Counted from the stretch's first letter, positions 25,862 to 34,050 are shown. The stretch: 64,000 bases of DNA from Marinimicrobium sp038419845 (GCF_038419845.1 NZ_JBCAQT010000002.1:124001-188000); one strand, 5' to 3'. Numbers and translations: made by a program. Notes: generated by a model not told the origin, from the sequence alone.

Positions 25862-27562
25862 TCACAGCTCACCCGCCTCTATCTGCTTGTGGGCGTAGTC
25901 CACCGCTCTGGCCGTCAGTGCCATGTAGGTAATGCTGGGGTTCTGCGTGCCCGAGCTGGTCATGCAGGAGCCATCGGTGACAAACACATTCGGAACATCG
26001 TGCATCTGGTTCCATTTGTTGAGCACACTCGTGGCCGGATCCCGCCCCATGCGCGCCGTACCCATCTCGTGAATACAGGCACCGGGCGCTGTGGCACTGT
26101 TGTAGTAGGTGATATTGGTGCAGCCGGCCGCTTCCAGCATCTCCACCGCCGAGCGTAAACCATCTTCACGCAGCTTCATTTCATTGTCACGGAGGCTGGC
26201 ATCGAAAGTGATCAGGGGCATACCGTGCTGATCGGTTTTGCTGAAGTCCAGATACATACGGTTGTCATGGTAAGGCAACATTTCGCCAAAGCATGTCATC
26301 TTCACACTGTAGGCGCCGGGTTGGAAAATCACTTCCTTGAGGTCCTTACCCACGACCCCATCGGGCGCATTGGCAATACGCCGGGCGTCGCCCTGATAGC
26401 TGAAGCCACGCACATAATTTTCCCGACGGGTAGCGTCGTCGAGATTGGTGAAGCGGGGGATATAAAAACCCACTGGCTTATGTCCGAAATAATAGGTGTC
26501 TTTCATCCCCGGCAGAATGCCCGCCGCACCCATCCCGTAATGATGGTCCATCATGTTGTGGCCGAGCTCACCGCTGGAGTTGCCCAGACCATCGGGAAAG
26601 GTTTCCGAACGGCTGTTGAGCAGAATGGCCGTGGTCCCCACGGTACTGGCGTTACAGAAAATGATGCGCGCTGATATTTCCAGTTGCTCACCGGTTTCGG
26701 CATCCTTGATGCGCACACCGGTGGCTTTTTGGGTTTCCGGGTCGTACACGATTTCCTGCACGATGCTGTTGGGGCGCAGGGTCAGATTGCCGGTGTCCTG
26801 GGCCACCGGCAGGGTCGCCGACTGGCTGCTGAAGTAGGCCCCGAACGGGCAACCCCGCCAGCAGCGATTGCGCGACTGGCACTGCCCGCGCTTGCCTTTG
26901 TGCACCTCGGGATCGTATTCGGACAGGTTGGCCACCCGCCCGGGGGTCACCACCCGGTCCGGATACTTTTCACCCACCGCCTCACGCAGATGTTGCTCGG
27001 CGCAGTTGAGCGGAAAGGGCTTGAGAAACTTGCCATCGGGCACCTGTTTCAGCCCCTCTTCCTGGCCACTGATCCCCACAAAAGGCTCCACGTAGTCGTA
27101 CCAGGGCTCGATGTCGGCGTAGCGGATGGGCCAGTCAATGGCGATGCCTTCCTTTTTGTTGGCCTCAAAGTCGATATCGCTCCAACGGTAGCAGTGGCGC
27201 CCCCACATGATGGAGCGGCCGCCCACATGGTGCCCGCGGATCCAATCGAAGCGTTGATCTTCCTGATAGGGGTATTCGTCGTCTTTGTTGATCCAATGCT
27301 TGTTGGCTTGGGTCACCCACCAGGGCAGGCGGTTCTGCTTGGGGTAGTGCTCTTCAATCTCCTCCTGGGTCACCTTGTCGCGGTGCGGCAGATCCCAGGT
27401 GTCCAGATGGGCGGTGGGATAATCCCCGTGCTCCACCATGCGCCCGCGCTCCAGCACCAGCGTTTTGTAGCCTTTTTTGCACAGCTCCATGGCGGCATAG
27501 CCCCCACTGATGCCGGAGCCGATGACAATCGCGTCGTAGTCAGTTTGTGTGGTTTCGATCAT
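25862..27562 (-). CDS. GMC-family oxidoreductase (membrane sugar/alcohol dehydrogenase, large subunit)
   Basis: 566 residues. The FAD-binding VIGSGISGGYAAMELCKKG is at the N-terminus, GGRSIMWGRHCYRW is the GMC signature near residue 115, and HEMGTARMG with NPSITYMALTARA form the C-terminal active-site region. A Cys cluster CRNRCWRGCPFGA near 235 is typical of gluconate/choline-type GMC enzymes that pass electrons to the respiratory chain. Two bases after the subunit-3 gene, so cotranscribed. The substrate may be glucose, gluconate or another polyol. Confidence 0.9.
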   Translation of the reverse strand: MIETTQTDYDAIVIGSGISGGYAAMELCKKGYKTLVLERGRMVEHGDYPTAHLDTWDLPHRDKVTQEEIEEHYPKQNRLPWWVTQANKHWINKDDEYPYQEDQRFDWIRGHHVGGRSIMWGRHCYRWSDIDFEANKKEGIAIDWPIRYADIEPWYDYVEPFVGISGQEEGLKQVPDGKFLKPFPLNCAEQHLREAVGEKYPDRVVTPGRVANLSEYDPEVHKGKRGQCQSRNRCWRGCPFGAYFSSQSATLPVAQDTGNLTLRPNSIVQEIVYDPETQKATGVRIKDAETGEQLEISARIIFCNASTVGTTAILLNSRSETFPDGLGNSSGELGHNMMDHHYGMGAAGILPGMKDTYYFGHKPVGFYIPRFTNLDDATRRENYVRGFSYQGDARRIANAPDGVVGKDLKEVIFQPGAYSVKMTCFGEMLPYHDNRMYLDFSKTDQHGMPLITFDASLRDNEMKLREDGLRSAVEMLEAAGCTNITYYNSATAPGACIHEMGTARMGRDPATSVLNKWNQMHDVPNVFVTDGSCMTSSGTQNPSITYMALTARAVDYAHKQIEAGEL

Positions 27563-27564
27563 GG

Positions 27565-28155
27565 TTATACCGCCCAGGCTTTGTTATCAACATCGTCTAC
27601 CGGAATACAGGGCTCATAGCGCCCGGGAATCGGCAGGTAATTCAGGTAGTTTTCGCCGATGGTTTCCGAGGTCAGGTAATAGGCGATGATGTGCTGTTTC
27701 ACCTCCAGGTACCCGGCCCGGGCAGCGGTCAGCTCCGGCGCGTCGGAGCTTTCCAGCGCCACGAGCAATGCCTCCCGCTCCCCGGCCTCCCCCCGGGAGA
27801 AGTTACCTTCGCCCAGGTAAGTCTCCAATGCCGACCAGCCGGCCTTGAAGGCCAGCCGTGCGTCCTCGTCAAACACCTTCCCGAGCATGCTGTCCGCCGT
27901 CGCGGGCACCTCGACATCCGAAGCCGAAGGGCTCTCGGTTCGGGGCAGGAGGGTATCGGCCACCAGAGTCAGCAGGGCAAATTGTTCCGGAGAGAAATAA
28001 TGCAGCACTCGACCGTCAGCGGCGTTGCTGGACGGGTCGGGCTGTTTGTCCGGGGAGGAATCGGAGCAGCCGGAGAGTACGGCGCCGGCCAGTGAGGCCG
28101 ATACCGCGCTTCCGGTGATTAGCGCGGTATAGCGCAGGATGTCACGTCTGTTCAT
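27565..28155 (-). CDS. Gluconate 2-dehydrogenase subunit 3-family protein, Tat lipoprotein
   Basis: 196 residues. NRRDILRYTALITGSAV is a twin-arginine signal and VLSGC (Cys30) a lipobox, so the protein is exported folded and lipid-anchored. The rest (LTLVADTLLPRTESP...GRYEPCIPVDDVD) matches the small subunit family that partners GMC dehydrogenases and helps their export. It sits directly before the GMC gene, which has no signal of its own; the large subunit would travel as a complex with this one. Confidence 0.88.
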   Translation of the reverse strand: MNRRDILRYTALITGSAVSASLAGAVLSGCSDSSPDKQPDPSSNAADGRVLHYFSPEQFALLTLVADTLLPRTESPSASDVEVPATADSMLGKVFDEDARLAFKAGWSALETYLGEGNFSRGEAGEREALLVALESSDAPELTAARAGYLEVKQHIIAYYLTSETIGENYLNYLPIPGRYEPCIPVDDVDNKAWAV

Positions 28156-28295
28156 AAGAAAGGCCTATAAATGGCAATGCCTGTTATATAGTTGTCGTTC
28201 TGACAATAAGAACAATGCCACACGCCCCTGCGCCTGTAAACCGACCAAATGGACGCATTTTTCCTCATCTATCCTCCGGACTCATGCAACTCTTA

Positions 28296-28324
28296 TTGTA
28301 AATGTTAACCATTATCATTATGAT
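28296..28324 (+). promoter_or_regulatory. Promoter with overlapping Fur box for the TonB receptor
   Basis: TTGTAA (28296-28301), 17-base spacer, TATGAT (28319-28324). The stretch 28304-28322 matches the 19-bp Fur consensus at 15 of 19 positions (core ATTATCATTAT) and covers the spacer and part of the -10, a classic iron-repression layout. It lies in the gap to the divergent gene at 28155 and might affect both. Confidence 0.8.
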
Positions 28325-28355
28325 TGGTGTTTTAGATGTCATCAGGGGATTTACC

Positions 28356-30515
28356 ATGCAGCAACAACCCGCCCGCTTCGCCCGCCGGGGGCTCGCGATC
28401 GCCTGCGCCACTGCCACCGCCACTGCAAGTTCCCTGAGCTATGCCCAGAGCGCCGACACTCAGGAGGCCAGCGGCATCAGCGAGATTCTGATCACCAGCC
28501 GCTACACCACCAATGAGCAGCTGGACACCGCCACTGGCCTGGGGCTGACCCTGTACGAGACGCCCCAATCGGTCACGGTCATGACCGCGCAGCGCATCAC
28601 TGACCAGGACCTGGACTCCCTGACCGATGTGGTCAACAACGCCGCCGGTGTCTCTGCCCGCGCCCAGGACAGCACCCGCCACACCTATTCCGCCCGCGGC
28701 TTTGCGATCAACAACTACCAGCTCGACGGTATCCCCATTTACTGGGAGCCGGGCGGTAACGCCGGCGAAACCCAGTCGGATATGAGCCTGTACGAGCGGG
28801 TGGAAATCGTGCGTGGCGCGACCGGTCTGCTGACCGGCGCCGGCAACCCGTCCGCCTCCATCAACCTGGTGCGCAAGCACGCCGACAGCCGAGAGCTCAC
28901 CGGCTCGCTGGACCTGTCCGGCGGAAGCTGGAACACCTACGGTGCCACCGCCGATGTGAGCACCCCGCTAAACGACAGCGGCTCGGTTCGCGGCCGGTTT
29001 GTGGGGCATGTTCAGGACGGCGAATCTTTCCGCGATCTGGCCGAGGAAAGCACCACCGTTTTTTACGGCACGCTGGACGCCGACCTGACCGACAACACCC
29101 TACTGCGCGTGGGCGCCAGCCGCCAGGACAACGAACCGGAGGGTTCCACCTGGGGCGGCCTGCCCGTATGGCACGCCGACGGCAGCCGCACCGACTGGGA
29201 TCAAAGCAAAACCATCGGCGCGGACTGGACCTCCTGGTCCTCCACCGTCGAGCACTACTATCTCGACCTGATTCACGACTTTGACAACTGGACCGCCAAG
29301 TTCAGCGTGAACAACAACATCAACGCCTCCGACCAGATGCTGTTGTACCTGTTCGGCGCTCCGGACCAGGAGACCGGCCAGGGCATGGGCGCCTTTCCGC
29401 GCAACGCCGCCACCGAGCGCGACCAGACCAGCGTCAGCTTTCAGTTGAGCGGCAACTACGGATTGTTTGGCCGTGAGCACGACCTGACGTTCGGGGTGGT
29501 GGATCACAAAGACGACAGCAAAGCGACCTCTCACGCGCGGGACCAGGATACCGTTGCCCCGGTGGGCAACTTCAACGAATGGGACGGTAGCTACCCGCAA
29601 CCGACCTGGCTCGAGAGCAACGTCGAGATCGACCAGACCACCGAGCAGTTCGGCGTGTACGCGGCCACCCGCCTGTCCATTACCGACCCCTTCAAGGTCA
29701 TTCTCGGTGGCCGTCTGGCCGACTGGGAGCAGAACGGACAGTTCTACGGCACGCCCCGCGATTACGGCGATGACAACGTCTTTATCCCCTATGTCGGCGC
29801 TCTCTATGAGTTCAACAACCGGCACACCCTGTACGCCAGTTACACCGACATCTTTCAACCGCAGAACCTGCAGGACCCGGATGGCAACCTGTTGGACCCG
29901 ATTCGTGGCGAAAGCAAGGAAGTGGGCCTGAAGAGCCTGTTTTTCGACGGCGCACTGCAGACCAACCTCGCCCTGTTCAGCATCCTGCAGGACAACCTGG
30001 GCCAGGCCATGATCGGAACCCCGATCACCGGCATTGAAGGCAGCCAGGCCTCGTTTGCCGCCGAAGGCCCCACCAGCGAAGGTTTCGAGTTGGAAGTCGT
30101 GGGTGAGCTCAACCCGAACTGGGATGTGAGCCTCAGCTATACCCAATTTGATGTGGAAGACGCCGACGGGAATCCGGTGAACACCCAGAACCCGAACGAG
30201 CTGTTCAAACTGTTCACCACTTACTACTTTGACGATCAGCTCAGTGGCCTGACCGTCGCCGGTGGTGTGAACTGGGAAGGGCGCAACTACACCGACGCCC
30301 AAAACCTGGCGACCGGGGAAGTGGAACGACTGGAGCAAGAGGCCTATGCACTGGCGAGCCTGATGGTCCGGTACGAATTGACCGATCAGCTCTCTGCTCA
30401 GCTGAACGTGAAGAACCTGCTGGATGAGACCTACTACAGCCAGATCGGATTCTTCAGCCAGCTCGAGTATGGTGCGCCGCGCAATGTCACCGCCTCGTTG
30501 AACTACCGGTTCTAG
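28356..30515 (+). CDS. TonB-dependent siderophore receptor
   Basis: 719 residues from the ATG at 28356, which follows AGGGGATTTACC; an upstream in-frame ATG at 28302 lies inside the Fur box and is rejected. Signal peptide ending near YAQS, plug domain with LTLYETPQSVTVMTAQRI and the RGFAINNYQLDGIP motif, then a 22-strand barrel ending in LNYRF, with the terminal Phe needed for outer-membrane insertion. The plug is of the ferrichrome/pyoverdine receptor class. Expected to import ferric siderophores with TonB energy; iron regulation is supported by the upstream Fur box. Confidence 0.94.
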   Translation: MQQQPARFARRGLAIACATATATASSLSYAQSADTQEASGISEILITSRYTTNEQLDTATGLGLTLYETPQSVTVMTAQRITDQDLDSLTDVVNNAAGVSARAQDSTRHTYSARGFAINNYQLDGIPIYWEPGGNAGETQSDMSLYERVEIVRGATGLLTGAGNPSASINLVRKHADSRELTGSLDLSGGSWNTYGATADVSTPLNDSGSVRGRFVGHVQDGESFRDLAEESTTVFYGTLDADLTDNTLLRVGASRQDNEPEGSTWGGLPVWHADGSRTDWDQSKTIGADWTSWSSTVEHYYLDLIHDFDNWTAKFSVNNNINASDQMLLYLFGAPDQETGQGMGAFPRNAATERDQTSVSFQLSGNYGLFGREHDLTFGVVDHKDDSKATSHARDQDTVAPVGNFNEWDGSYPQPTWLESNVEIDQTTEQFGVYAATRLSITDPFKVILGGRLADWEQNGQFYGTPRDYGDDNVFIPYVGALYEFNNRHTLYASYTDIFQPQNLQDPDGNLLDPIRGESKEVGLKSLFFDGALQTNLALFSILQDNLGQAMIGTPITGIEGSQASFAAEGPTSEGFELEVVGELNPNWDVSLSYTQFDVEDADGNPVNTQNPNELFKLFTTYYFDDQLSGLTVAGGVNWEGRNYTDAQNLATGEVERLEQEAYALASLMVRYELTDQLSAQLNVKNLLDETYYSQIGFFSQLEYGAPRNVTASLNYRF

Positions 30516-30607
30516 GGCATCCTATGGGCTTGCACGGATGGGGGTTGGCATCTCTCATCGGTGCAGCGCTGTCCACAACCTGAGTTAAGCAGTGGAGCCT
30601 GGGGCCC

Positions 30608-31516
30608 CTAGCCTTCCTCGTCCAACAAATCCGGTGGCGGCTGACCAGCATTCGAGTAAACGCTCAATGCGGTGACCGTGATCAATATCAACGCCATCCC
30701 GGCAACCTGCGCAACCACCAGGCTTTCATTCAGAACCGCCACACCAAACAGCGAGGCCGTGACCGGCTCGACCATCGCCACAATAGAGGCGACAGCCGGC
30801 GCGGTATGATTCAGGCCGATGATATAAAACACAAACGACAGACCCGCACCGAACACACCCAATGCCACGAACAGCGGCCAATCCGGCGTCGTCAAAGCCT
30901 CGATCGTCTGGCCCTTATCGCCCGGCCACACCAGAATGAGGGCGAGCACCGAAAAAGCAATGCACAGAATCGACTGGGGGCTGCCGTGCGGCGCCGCGTA
31001 CTTGAACCCGAAAATAAAGATCGCATAAGACAGCCCGGCCAGCAGCCCGGCGCCCACACCAAGGGCAGTAACCCCACTGGCCCCGATGTCGTAAATCTGG
31101 GTAAGCAGCATGATGCCGAGCATCACCATTACAATCGCCGCCCACTTCACGGCCGTGGGGCGTTCGAGCTTGAGCGCGAAGGACACCAGATACACAAACA
31201 CGGGGGCGCAGTACATCAAGGTCGCGGCAACGGCCACGCTGCCATTGGCAATACTCAGAAAGTAGAAGGAGAAGTTACCGGCCACCCCGAGCCCGGCCAC
31301 CGCCGACCAGAACCACAGGCGAGGGTTGGACAGCCCACTGCCGCGCGGGCGCAACATCAACCAGACGAGCACGCACAGCAGGCCGATTGAGCCCCGATAG
31401 AACGACACCACAAAGGGGTCCCAGCCATCGGCCATCAGGAGGCCACCAATGCCCCCGGACAGGCCCCAGAAAAGAGCTGCCAGCGCAATAAAAACAGTAC
31501 TCGCATTCACTATCAA
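30608..31516 (-). CDS. DMT-superfamily transporter (EamA domains)
   Basis: 302 residues, ten predicted helices in two EamA halves. The first half has LAALFWGLSGGIGGLLM and an LMYCAPVFVYL segment; the second has GLSYAIFIFGFKYA and ASIVAMVEPVTASLFGVAVLNE, the Pro/Glu-containing motif typical of the family. Exports metabolites, often amino acids, or imports small molecules; the substrate is not predictable. Monocistronic, ending 93 bases from the convergent TonB receptor gene. Confidence 0.9.
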   Translation of the reverse strand: MIVNASTVFIALAALFWGLSGGIGGLLMADGWDPFVVSFYRGSIGLLCVLVWLMLRPRGSGLSNPRLWFWSAVAGLGVAGNFSFYFLSIANGSVAVAATLMYCAPVFVYLVSFALKLERPTAVKWAAIVMVMLGIMLLTQIYDIGASGVTALGVGAGLLAGLSYAIFIFGFKYAAPHGSPQSILCIAFSVLALILVWPGDKGQTIEALTTPDWPLFVALGVFGAGLSFVFYIIGLNHTAPAVASIVAMVEPVTASLFGVAVLNESLVVAQVAGMALILITVTALSVYSNAGQPPPDLLDEEG

Positions 31517-31570
31517 ATCTCGCTTATACCAGATTAAACAAAGGCTGAAAGCTTAAACCACCTGATCCGC

Positions 31571-31810
31571 TTAAACAAAGGTGATCGCCAAAATAACAGC
31601 GAACACCAGTGCCGTTATCAAAAAAATGGCTCCCAGGTTCTTGTTGGCGTGTAACCGTTCCCGGTGTTTTCGAATATGTCTTTGTAATGGTTCACTATCG
31701 GGAACGTCTTTACAGTGAGGGCAGTAGCCTAACTTTTCCTTGTAGCGCATTGTACAGCGATGGCATTTACGCGATTTATACGTTTTTACGGGAAGCATTG
31801 TTTCGGTCAT
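31571..31810 (-). CDS. Small zinc-ribbon membrane protein
   Basis: 79 residues. CHRC and CPHC (residues about 16-19 and 30-33) form a likely zinc ribbon, then a basic helix (RHIRKHRERLHANK) and one C-terminal membrane helix (LGAIFLITALVFAVILAITFV). Function unknown. Its ATG at 31810 is preceded by the ParE remnant at the outer edge of the integron array, with which it partly overlaps in another frame. It may be the first gene outside the array or the body of a further cassette that has lost its attC; no attC is visible downstream. Confidence 0.72.
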   Translation of the reverse strand: MTETMLPVKTYKSRKCHRCTMRYKEKLGYCPHCKDVPDSEPLQRHIRKHRERLHANKNLGAIFLITALVFAVILAITFV

Positions 31811-31934
31811 GATTTAGAATATCGACTTGTTCTCTGACACTGTAAATAACCCGGCACCTTCCAAATATCCCCTCCCTGAGGCGACATCCCCCCACTTCAG
31901 GAACGACGCGCCCATTTTCAGGGACATCCGCCAT
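31776..31934 (-). pseudogene. ParE toxin remnant at the outer edge of the integron
   Basis: About 120 bp (31815-31935) closely match 34184-34302 of the parE cassette, with roughly 15 differences. The remnant still reads through in frame from an ATG at 31934, giving a product near PENGRVVPEVGG...IYSVREQVDIL, equivalent to ParE residues about 42-80, then runs on into unrelated codons to a stop at 31776. The N-terminal 40 residues and the C-terminus are missing. It is evidence of an earlier second phd-parE cassette whose antitoxin is gone. Confidence 0.75.
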
Positions 31935-31979
31935 CAGCCTCGATGACGTAGAAGCACCAGTTGCTTGGCATTGTTATAC
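31928..31979 (-). other. Truncated attC site of the 2H-phosphoesterase cassette
   Basis: GTTATAC (31973-31979) is an intact core next to the stop codon of the gene at 31974, and the sequence to its left (CTTGGCATT, GAAGCACCAG) resembles the right half of the other attC sites. The matching left core GTATAAC is absent; the site runs directly into the ParE remnant. It is probably no longer recombination-competent. Confidence 0.6.
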
Positions 31980-32681
31980 GCGACCTTTAGATAACAAAGA
32001 ACAACGCGCCAGGGTTTCTGTCACCGCTGAGCTTTGATACCAATTATTAAAAACCAGCTCACAGCTATTAAAGGTTATGCTACCAAATAGATGATTTCGA
32101 TATCGATTGCATAGATTGAAAAGTTGAGCGCCATTATTCAATGGTTTACAAAACCGGATTAGTGAGCTGTGTGCTGCCTCAATCCTATAGCGTGTATCAA
32201 GGTTTGATCTTAAACCTGATTTCAGAACCTCTTTCCTCAGATTTTTACGCAGAACCTCCAAGCCGTCACCGACAGGAAACCCCTGAATTACAACGCAGCC
32301 TGGAGACGCAGTAACGCCTCGGTATTGAACCTCTATTGGCCCAGATCCTGAAAAAACAGACTCAAAAATACGCGTATAAGAATCAACATTTATGTCTGAA
32401 AGTAAAAAACCAGGGGTGCAGGATATAACAGAAAGAATCGTCATGTGTATATCGCTTGATGGATAATAATACTGGTGAGGGTCAAGTGATTTCACTTCAT
32501 TTTGAAAATTCATTATTTCGTTCAAAACCCTTGATCCATCCTGGTTCAGATAGGCCAAAGCTGTAATACCTCGGCGGTTATCACCAGGCATATCCAGAAT
32601 ATGAGAATCAATCTCACATTCATTTGACTCAATAGCACAGCGAAAACGACTCCACATATCATTATAGATACGCTGTATCAT
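31974..32681 (-). CDS. Integron cassette: 2H-phosphoesterase-like protein
   Basis: 235 residues from the ATG at 32681, which has GGAGG 4-9 bases upstream. Two His-x-Thr/Ser motifs, HMT at 79-81 and HSS at 171-173, each following a hydrophobic strand (SSDIHMTILSVI, RIEAAHSSLIRF), are the hallmark of the 2H phosphoesterase superfamily (LigT/ThpR 2'-5' ligases, cyclic phosphodiesterases). The spacing of about 90 residues fits that fold. Substrate unknown; RNA ends or cyclic nucleotides are possible. The gene begins 15 bases after an attC core and has no promoter of its own. Its stop overlaps the truncated attC. Confidence 0.8.
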   Translation of the reverse strand: MIQRIYNDMWSRFRCAIESNECEIDSHILDMPGDNRRGITALAYLNQDGSRVLNEIMNFQNEVKSLDPHQYYYPSSDIHMTILSVISCTPGFLLSDINVDSYTRIFESVFSGSGPIEVQYRGVTASPGCVVIQGFPVGDGLEVLRKNLRKEVLKSGLRSNLDTRYRIEAAHSSLIRFCKPLNNGAQLFNLCNRYRNHLFGSITFNSCELVFNNWYQSSAVTETLARCSLLSKGRV

Positions 32682-32695
32682 CAAACCTCCAGAGC

Positions 32696-32774
32696 GCGTA
32701 ACGCCCACCATGAGCGATCGAGTGAAACGAGCGCCGTCGACCGAAGGGAGCGAATTTTGTTGGCTTGGTTACGC
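32696..32774 (-). other. attC site of the decayed higBA cassette
   Basis: Cores GCGTAAC (32696-32702) and GTTACGC (32768-32774) are exact inverted copies; total 79 bp. The interior contains the shared CGAGTGAAACGAG and GACCGAAGGGAGCGAATTT segments and TTGGCTTG next to the core. Confidence 0.9.
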
Positions 32775-33021
32775 TGCATCTAGTGGTTTAATTCTGGCAA
32801 CAGCATCTTTTGCTGACTGAGAAGCCTCCCATAAATCGACTGCTCTCTGGGCTGACCGAGCGGCGTTCGCGCAGTAGTTCATTCACTGACTGGCGAGAGA
32901 CTCCAAGCAATTCAGCAAGCCTCGCAACACTCAGACCGTAATCCCGGATAAAGTCTTCCCGTAGTATCTCGCCAGGATGAGTCGGTTGACGCTGAATACC
33001 GGTAGTATTAGAAATAGCCAT
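32769..33021 (-). pseudogene. higA: Decayed higA antitoxin (frameshifting deletion)
   Basis: The reading frame from the ATG at 33021 (MAISNTTGIQRQPTHPGEIL...) follows HigA, with HPGEILREDF and a Xre-type helix-turn-helix (LAELLGVSRQSVNELL), to VSPE, then continues out of frame to a stop at 32788. In the next frame the sequence resumes as AVDLWEASQSAKDAVARIKP and ends at a TAA at 32769 overlapping the attC core. About 62-65 bp, encoding the usual MALRLxxLFGxSPEFWLNLQ segment, are missing. The DNA-binding half could survive. Confidence 0.85.
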
Positions 33022-33036
33022 AGTTGCTGCCTCACC

Positions 33037-33318
33037 TCAATGGTAATCGCAGACTTCAACGTCGTACGCGTCACCATCCTCAAAACGGAAGCAGATGCGC
33101 CACTGCGTATTGATCGAAATGGCATGCTGCCCCTGCCTGTCGCCCGAAAGCGCATGGAGCCTATTGCCAGGGGGCCCCCTCAGATCATCCGAGCTCTCCG
33201 CCAAATGCACATAGTCGAGCTTCCGAGCGGATCTTTATGCCACGTCTGGAGGGAACTTCTAGGCTCTCCCTTTGGAATAGAGCTCTTGGGTGCGCTAATC
33301 GGCGAAAGTTTTGATCAT
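33037..33318 (-). pseudogene. higB: Decayed higB toxin with three in-frame stops
   Basis: From the ATG at 33318 to the TGA at 33039-33037 the frame has exactly 94 codons, the normal HigB length, and reads MIKTFAD-stop-RTQELYSKGRA-stop-KFPPDVA-stop-RSARKLDYVHL...GNRLHALSGDRQGQHAISI...WRICFRFEDGDAYDVEVCDYH. The stops are TAG, TAG and TAA. Everything else matches the RelE/HigB toxin family, so the decay is by point mutations only. Toxin-first order with higA 15 bases downstream is as in the intact modules. Confidence 0.9.
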
Positions 33319-33324
33319 GGCCTA

Positions 33325-33352
33325 AACGTATCGCGTACGTGACATGTGTGAA
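33325..33352 (-). promoter_or_regulatory. Eroded promoter of the decayed higBA cassette
   Basis: On the minus strand TTCACA (33352-33347), 16-base spacer, TACGTT (33330-33325), then six bases to the higB ATG. The layout equals that of the two intact higBA cassettes, whose -35 is TTGACA and -10 TACAAT or TACATT, with weaker hexamers here. Confidence 0.5.
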
Positions 33353-33370
33353 AGCGCTGAGTTAATGCCT

Positions 33371-33447
33371 GCGTAAGCCCGCCATAAGCGGCCGAGTGAA
33401 ACGAGGTCCGGTGCACGAAGTGCGCGTACTTAATGGCTTGGTTATGC
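33371..33447 (-). other. attC site of the first higBA cassette (33442-34013)
   Basis: 77 bp; right core GTTATGC (33441-33447), left core GCGTAAG (33371-33377), in which the usual final C of AAC is G, so the core is mutated. Interior shares GCCCGCCATAAGCGGCCGAG and CTTAATGGCTTG with the other sites. Confidence 0.85.
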
Positions 33448-33735
33448 GGCATCAAGCTCAATTTTTTGTACCTTGTCGAGCTTAACGCTCTTCCCTGCTA
33501 CCCAGAGGTCATACATGTCTTGCATCGCAAGCCAGCTTTCCGGCGTCCGGCCCAGAGCCTTGGAAAGACGCAGCGCCATTTCCGGACTAATACCGCTCTG
33601 CTGCTTGAGCAGACGGTTTAGGGTGGAAGGCGATACATCTAACCGCCCTGCCAGATAACGGCAGCTGAGGCCAAAAGGCTCCATATAGGTCGCTAGAATG
33701 AACTCGCCGGGGTGTGGGGGGTTGTACATCTTCAT
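33442..33735 (-). CDS. higA: HigA-family antitoxin (integron cassette)
   Basis: 97 residues. MYNPPHPGEFILATYMEPFGLS opens the HigA/VapI-type Xre domain; helix-turn-helix in LAGRLDVSPSTLNRLLKQQSGISPEMALRLSKALG; tail YDLWVAGKSVKLDKVQKIEL. Binds and neutralises the HigB toxin encoded immediately upstream and represses the shared promoter. Start codon overlaps the toxin stop by one base; the stop TAA lies inside the attC core. Confidence 0.92.
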   Translation of the reverse strand: MKMYNPPHPGEFILATYMEPFGLSCRYLAGRLDVSPSTLNRLLKQQSGISPEMALRLSKALGRTPESWLAMQDMYDLWVAGKSVKLDKVQKIELDAA

Positions 33736-34013
33736 CAGTGGTAGTCCTCATAATCGAGCACGTAGACATTACCATCGGAGAATTCAAACGTAAGCCTCCA
33801 GTTCCCATTAACGGTAATTGCCCAGATACCCTTTCTATCACCCTTGAGAGGGTGAAGCTTATACCCAGGAATATCTAAGTCATTGATTTCATTGGCGGTA
33901 TCCAGTGCTGCGAGCTGCATACGCAACCGCTTTTCATGCTTGGCCTGGATCCCCCGAGCTCTACCTGTCTCGTAGAAGCGCTTCAGTCCCTTGTGTTTGA
34001 ATGACTTGATCAT
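33735..34013 (-). CDS. higB: HigB-family toxin (RelE superfamily, integron cassette)
   Basis: 92 residues, MIKSFKHKGLKRFYETGRARGIQ...LHPLKGDRKGIWAITVNGNWRLTFEFSDGNVYVLDYEDYH, with the conserved GDRxGxWxIxVNxNWRLTF core and C-terminal YEDYH of HigB mRNA interferases. Cleaves translated mRNA when free of HigA. Toxin-first order is the rule for higBA. The ATG at 34013 lies six bases after a strong -10 box, so the transcript is predicted to be leaderless. Confidence 0.93.
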   Translation of the reverse strand: MIKSFKHKGLKRFYETGRARGIQAKHEKRLRMQLAALDTANEINDLDIPGYKLHPLKGDRKGIWAITVNGNWRLTFEFSDGNVYVLDYEDYH

Positions 34014-34019
34014 GAGAAT

Positions 34020-34047
34020 ATTGTAGCGTGTTGCGCAACAGTGTCAA
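34020..34047 (-). promoter_or_regulatory. Cassette-borne promoter with palindromic operator (higBA)
   Basis: Minus strand: TTGACA (34047-34042), 16-base spacer, TACAAT (34025-34020), six bases to the higB ATG. The spacer contains the perfect palindrome TGTTGCGCAACA (34029-34040), a likely HigA operator. The -35 begins 4 bases inside the attC core boundary (core 34051-34057). Confidence 0.85.
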
Positions 34048-34050
34048 GCC

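Noticed and set aside
32977..33342. Plus-strand open frame over the decayed higB
   Set aside because: The minus-strand translation aligns over its full length with HigB toxins apart from three stops, so the plus-strand frame is a by-product of decay.
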